Assembly (NCBI RefSeq): GCF_023509015.1 | Contig: NZ_CP094975.1 | Coordinates: 5,635,501-5,699,500, forward strand | Direction of reading: 5' to 3' | Length of the DNA: 64,000 bases | From: Pseudomonas abieticivorans | GTDB lineage: Bacteria > Pseudomonadota > Gammaproteobacteria > Pseudomonadales > Pseudomonadaceae | Part shown: positions 62,277 to 64,000 of the stretch, piece after piece | Numbering within the stretch: the stretch's first letter is position 1 | How the letters are laid out: each line of letters starts with the position of its first letter | Made by a program: the position numbers and the translations under genes | Notes under the pieces: generated by a model | Told to the model about the DNA's origin: nothing | What the model saw: only the letters and a program-made list of their open reading frames with translations | The model's database searches: none

Positions 62277-62955
62277 GCCCGCCACTCGGTCTGAGCGGCC
62301 AATGTGGGAGCGAGCTTGCTCGCGATGCGCCGCGCGGTCGCAAGCACGCTCCAAACACATCGGCTGGTACCTGCCCCCCAGCCGATTGCTCTGAAGACCG
62401 CCGAAAAAGCCTTTCCTGAAATCGCATCATCGCTGACAAGTGCATGCCTCGGTTTCTCGGGCGTCCTTGAAATCGCGCGCCGCCCGTGCGGCGTATCGCG
62501 AGCAAGCTCGCTCCCACATTGGCCCGTCAGCCCGAGTTGTTAGCCTTGTGTGCTCGACCCTGGTTCTATAGCCGACCCCACAAAGCCCGCCACTCGGTCT
62601 GAGCGGCCAATGTGGGAGCGAGCTTGCTCGCGATGCGCCGCGCGGTCTCAAGCACACTCCAAACACATCGGCTGGTACCTGACCCCCAGCCGATTGCTCT
62701 GAAGACCGCCGAAAAAGCCTGTCCTGAAATCGCATCATCGCTGACAAGTGCATGCCTCGGTTTCTCGGGCGTCCTTGAAATCGCGCGCCGCCCGTGCGGC
62801 GTATCGCGAGCAAGCTCGCTCCCACATTGGCCCGTCAGCCCGAGTTGTTAGCCTTGTGTGCTCGACCCTGGTTCTATAGCCGACCCCACAAAGCCCGCCA
62901 CTCGGTCTGAGCGGCCTTTGTGGGAGCGAGCTTGCTCGCGATGCGCCGCGCAGTA
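62277..62955. repeat. 308-bp tandem duplication carrying REP pairs (about 2.2 copies)
   Basis: Units start at 62277, 62585 and 62893, a constant period of 308 bp. Units 1 and 2 are nearly identical, with only a few scattered differences. Each holds an inverted REP pair: GTGGGAGCGAGCTTGCTCGC near its start and GCGAGCAAGCTCGCTCCCAC about 185 bp later. Unit 3 is truncated after the first REP. The 62233-62959 gap has no supportable gene; ORFs that read through it are repeat artefacts. Confidence 0.92.
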
Positions 62956-62959
62956 CCCA

Positions 62960-64000
62960 TCACAGGTCGTTGTAGAACGGCTGCAACGGCCCCTCGGTCA
63001 CCCGCCGGCCTTCGGCGCCGACCGGTTGCAAGGTCACTTGCGCATCCTGCGCCCGTGGCGTGGTGGCCTTGATGTCCAGGGGGCGCAGCGTCACGGTGTT
63101 TTCATCACCGGTGTGGCCCTGCACGATCACCAGTGACGGATGATCGAACGGCGCACGCTCCCACGCCACGCGCGGGTCGGTCAGGCCCACTTCCATGAAC
63201 TTGACCAAGGCATCGATCTCCTCGCTGGTGAGGTTGAGGCGGGTGATGTCGGCGTCCAGGTTTGAGGCGTTGTGCTGGTTAACGCTGGCGTGATCGAAAC
63301 CACTGGTGTTGCTGGCGTCCTGGCCACGGCGGTCGCCGCCGCGGTTGTAGAACTCCATCACCTGGCGCAAGGTGGCGCGGCTGCCGTTGTGAAAATACGG
63401 GCCAGTGAGCGCGATGTTGCGCAGGGTCGGGGTTTTGAACGCACCGTCGACTGCATCGCGAAAGCCTGCGGGTGGCTTGAGCGTGGCGTCGCAGGGCACG
63501 GCGGCGCTCAGGGGCACTTCGAACTGGCAGACATCCACCTCGAACGGGTCGGGCACATTGCCGCCGGCCAACTGCGTGTTGTATTGGCGGGTGAACGACA
63601 ATGGGTTGCCCCACGCGTCGCTGCCACCCAGTGCCAGGTCCTCGGACGTGGGCCGAACGCCGGTGTTGTAGAAGCCGTTGTCATAGAGGGTCGTCAGGTT
63701 GTCGGCCATCAGCATGCGCTCGATGCGCTCGCGCGGTTCAAAGCGAAGGCGGCTGGCGGCGTTGGTCAGTTCCGGGCCGCCGTGGCAGTTGACGCATTTG
63801 CCTTTGCCGATGAACAGGTTCATGCCCTGCACCTGCTGGGCATTCATCGCTTGGGTGTCTCCGCCCAGGTAGGCGTCAAGCGGCGCCTGGTCGGAGACCA
63901 GGGTGGCTTCGTACAGCTGGATCGCCAGGCCGAAAAACAGCGGGAAGTTGGCTTCGATCTGGGTATACGCCGCGCCGCCCAGCGACACCGGTTGGCTGGC
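62960..64000 (-). CDS. Di-haem cytochrome c peroxidase family protein, 5' end outside window
   Basis: The C-terminal 346 residues of a CcpA/MauG-type protein. The visible haem c motif is GKCVNCHGGPELTN. Conserved FKTPTLRNIALTGPYFHNGS and LRQVMEFYNRGG, which frame the second haem's axial region, follow. The frame is open to the window edge (upstream residues ASQP precede VSLGG), so the first haem domain and signal peptide lie beyond 64000. Members reduce peroxide or oxidise protein or small-molecule substrates in the periplasm. Confidence 0.88.
   Translation of the reverse strand, partial: ASQPVSLGGAAYTQIEANFPLFFGLAIQLYEATLVSDQAPLDAYLGGDTQAMNAQQVQGMNLFIGKGKCVNCHGGPELTNAASRLRFEPRERIERMLMADNLTTLYDNGFYNTGVRPTSEDLALGGSDAWGNPLSFTRQYNTQLAGGNVPDPFEVDVCQFEVPLSAAVPCDATLKPPAGFRDAVDGAFKTPTLRNIALTGPYFHNGSRATLRQVMEFYNRGGDRRGQDASNTSGFDHASVNQHNASNLDADITRLNLTSEEIDALVKFMEVGLTDPRVAWERAPFDHPSLVIVQGHTGDENTVTLRPLDIKATTPRAQDAQVTLQPVGAEGRRVTEGPLQPFYNDL

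Noticed and set aside
62277..62955. Repeat array considered as CRISPR or an integron cassette array
   Set aside because: The period is 308 bp with REP pairs inside each unit and no cas, integrase or attC-like context.

Overview
The window looks like chromosomal DNA of a fluorescent Pseudomonas (P. fluorescens group). The support is uniformly GC-rich coding DNA with the family content of that group, plus several REP elements of two types: one built on GTGGGAGCGAGCTTGCTCGC, the other on GTAGGAGCGGATTNATCCGC. No ribosomal RNA, CRISPR array or insertion sequence was seen. The only obviously foreign patch is a lower-GC segment at about 58.1-60.0 kb.

Layout. 0.1-6.4 kb: a tRNA-Gln, a GlxA-type regulator, a Rid protein, a YghU-type GST, an amidase, a wrecked MFS transporter and an intact one. 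6.4-10.3 kb: an ABC ATPase divergent from a translationally coupled trio of AfsA-like protein, HAD phosphatase and cytochrome P450. This is the gene logic of gamma-butyrolactone or butenolide signal synthesis in Streptomyces. The P450 carries a one-base frameshift. 10.3-16.8 kb: a six-gene minus-strand operon (THI5/NMT1-like binding protein, APH-fold kinase, rhodanese, TonB receptor, PnuC-type carrier, GntR/UTRA regulator). A perfect 20-bp palindrome of the HutC/GntR operator type precedes it. It looks like a complete vitamin or vitamin-precursor salvage unit. 16.9-23.0 kb: a metallo-beta-lactamase-fold hydrolase, DUF1543, a GMC dehydrogenase with its Tat-exported small subunit, DUF2254 and glyoxalase I.

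23.0-37.5 kb is the most coherent block. On the plus strand lie two paralogous histidine kinases, a multicopper oxidase, a SCO1-cytochrome c fusion and a sigma54 response regulator; this matches the MnxS1/MnxS2/MnxR and McoA manganese-oxidation genes known from P. putida. Divergently lies an operon of two paralogous secreted proteins and two curlins (CsgB- and CsgA-like). Both the oxidase and the curlin operon have a GG-N10-GC promoter of sigma54 type. I infer that one regulator may control Mn(II) oxidation and an extracellular amyloid matrix together.

37.5-44.0 kb: a polyamine-type ABC importer with an aldehyde dehydrogenase, next to a LuxR-type regulator. 44.1-48.3 kb: an alpha/beta hydrolase, a LysR/LysE divergent pair, a REP doublet, DUF2784 and a Crp/Fnr regulator. 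48.3-56.9 kb: one very large cyclic beta-1,2-glucan synthase gene. 57-62 kb: a TauE/SafE permease, a frameshifted ATPase plus TOPRIM-like pair (possible decayed defence module), a cupin, an AraC regulator and trans-aconitate methyltransferase. 62.3-62.95 kb: a 308-bp tandem duplication of a REP pair. The window ends inside a di-haem cytochrome c peroxidase family gene.
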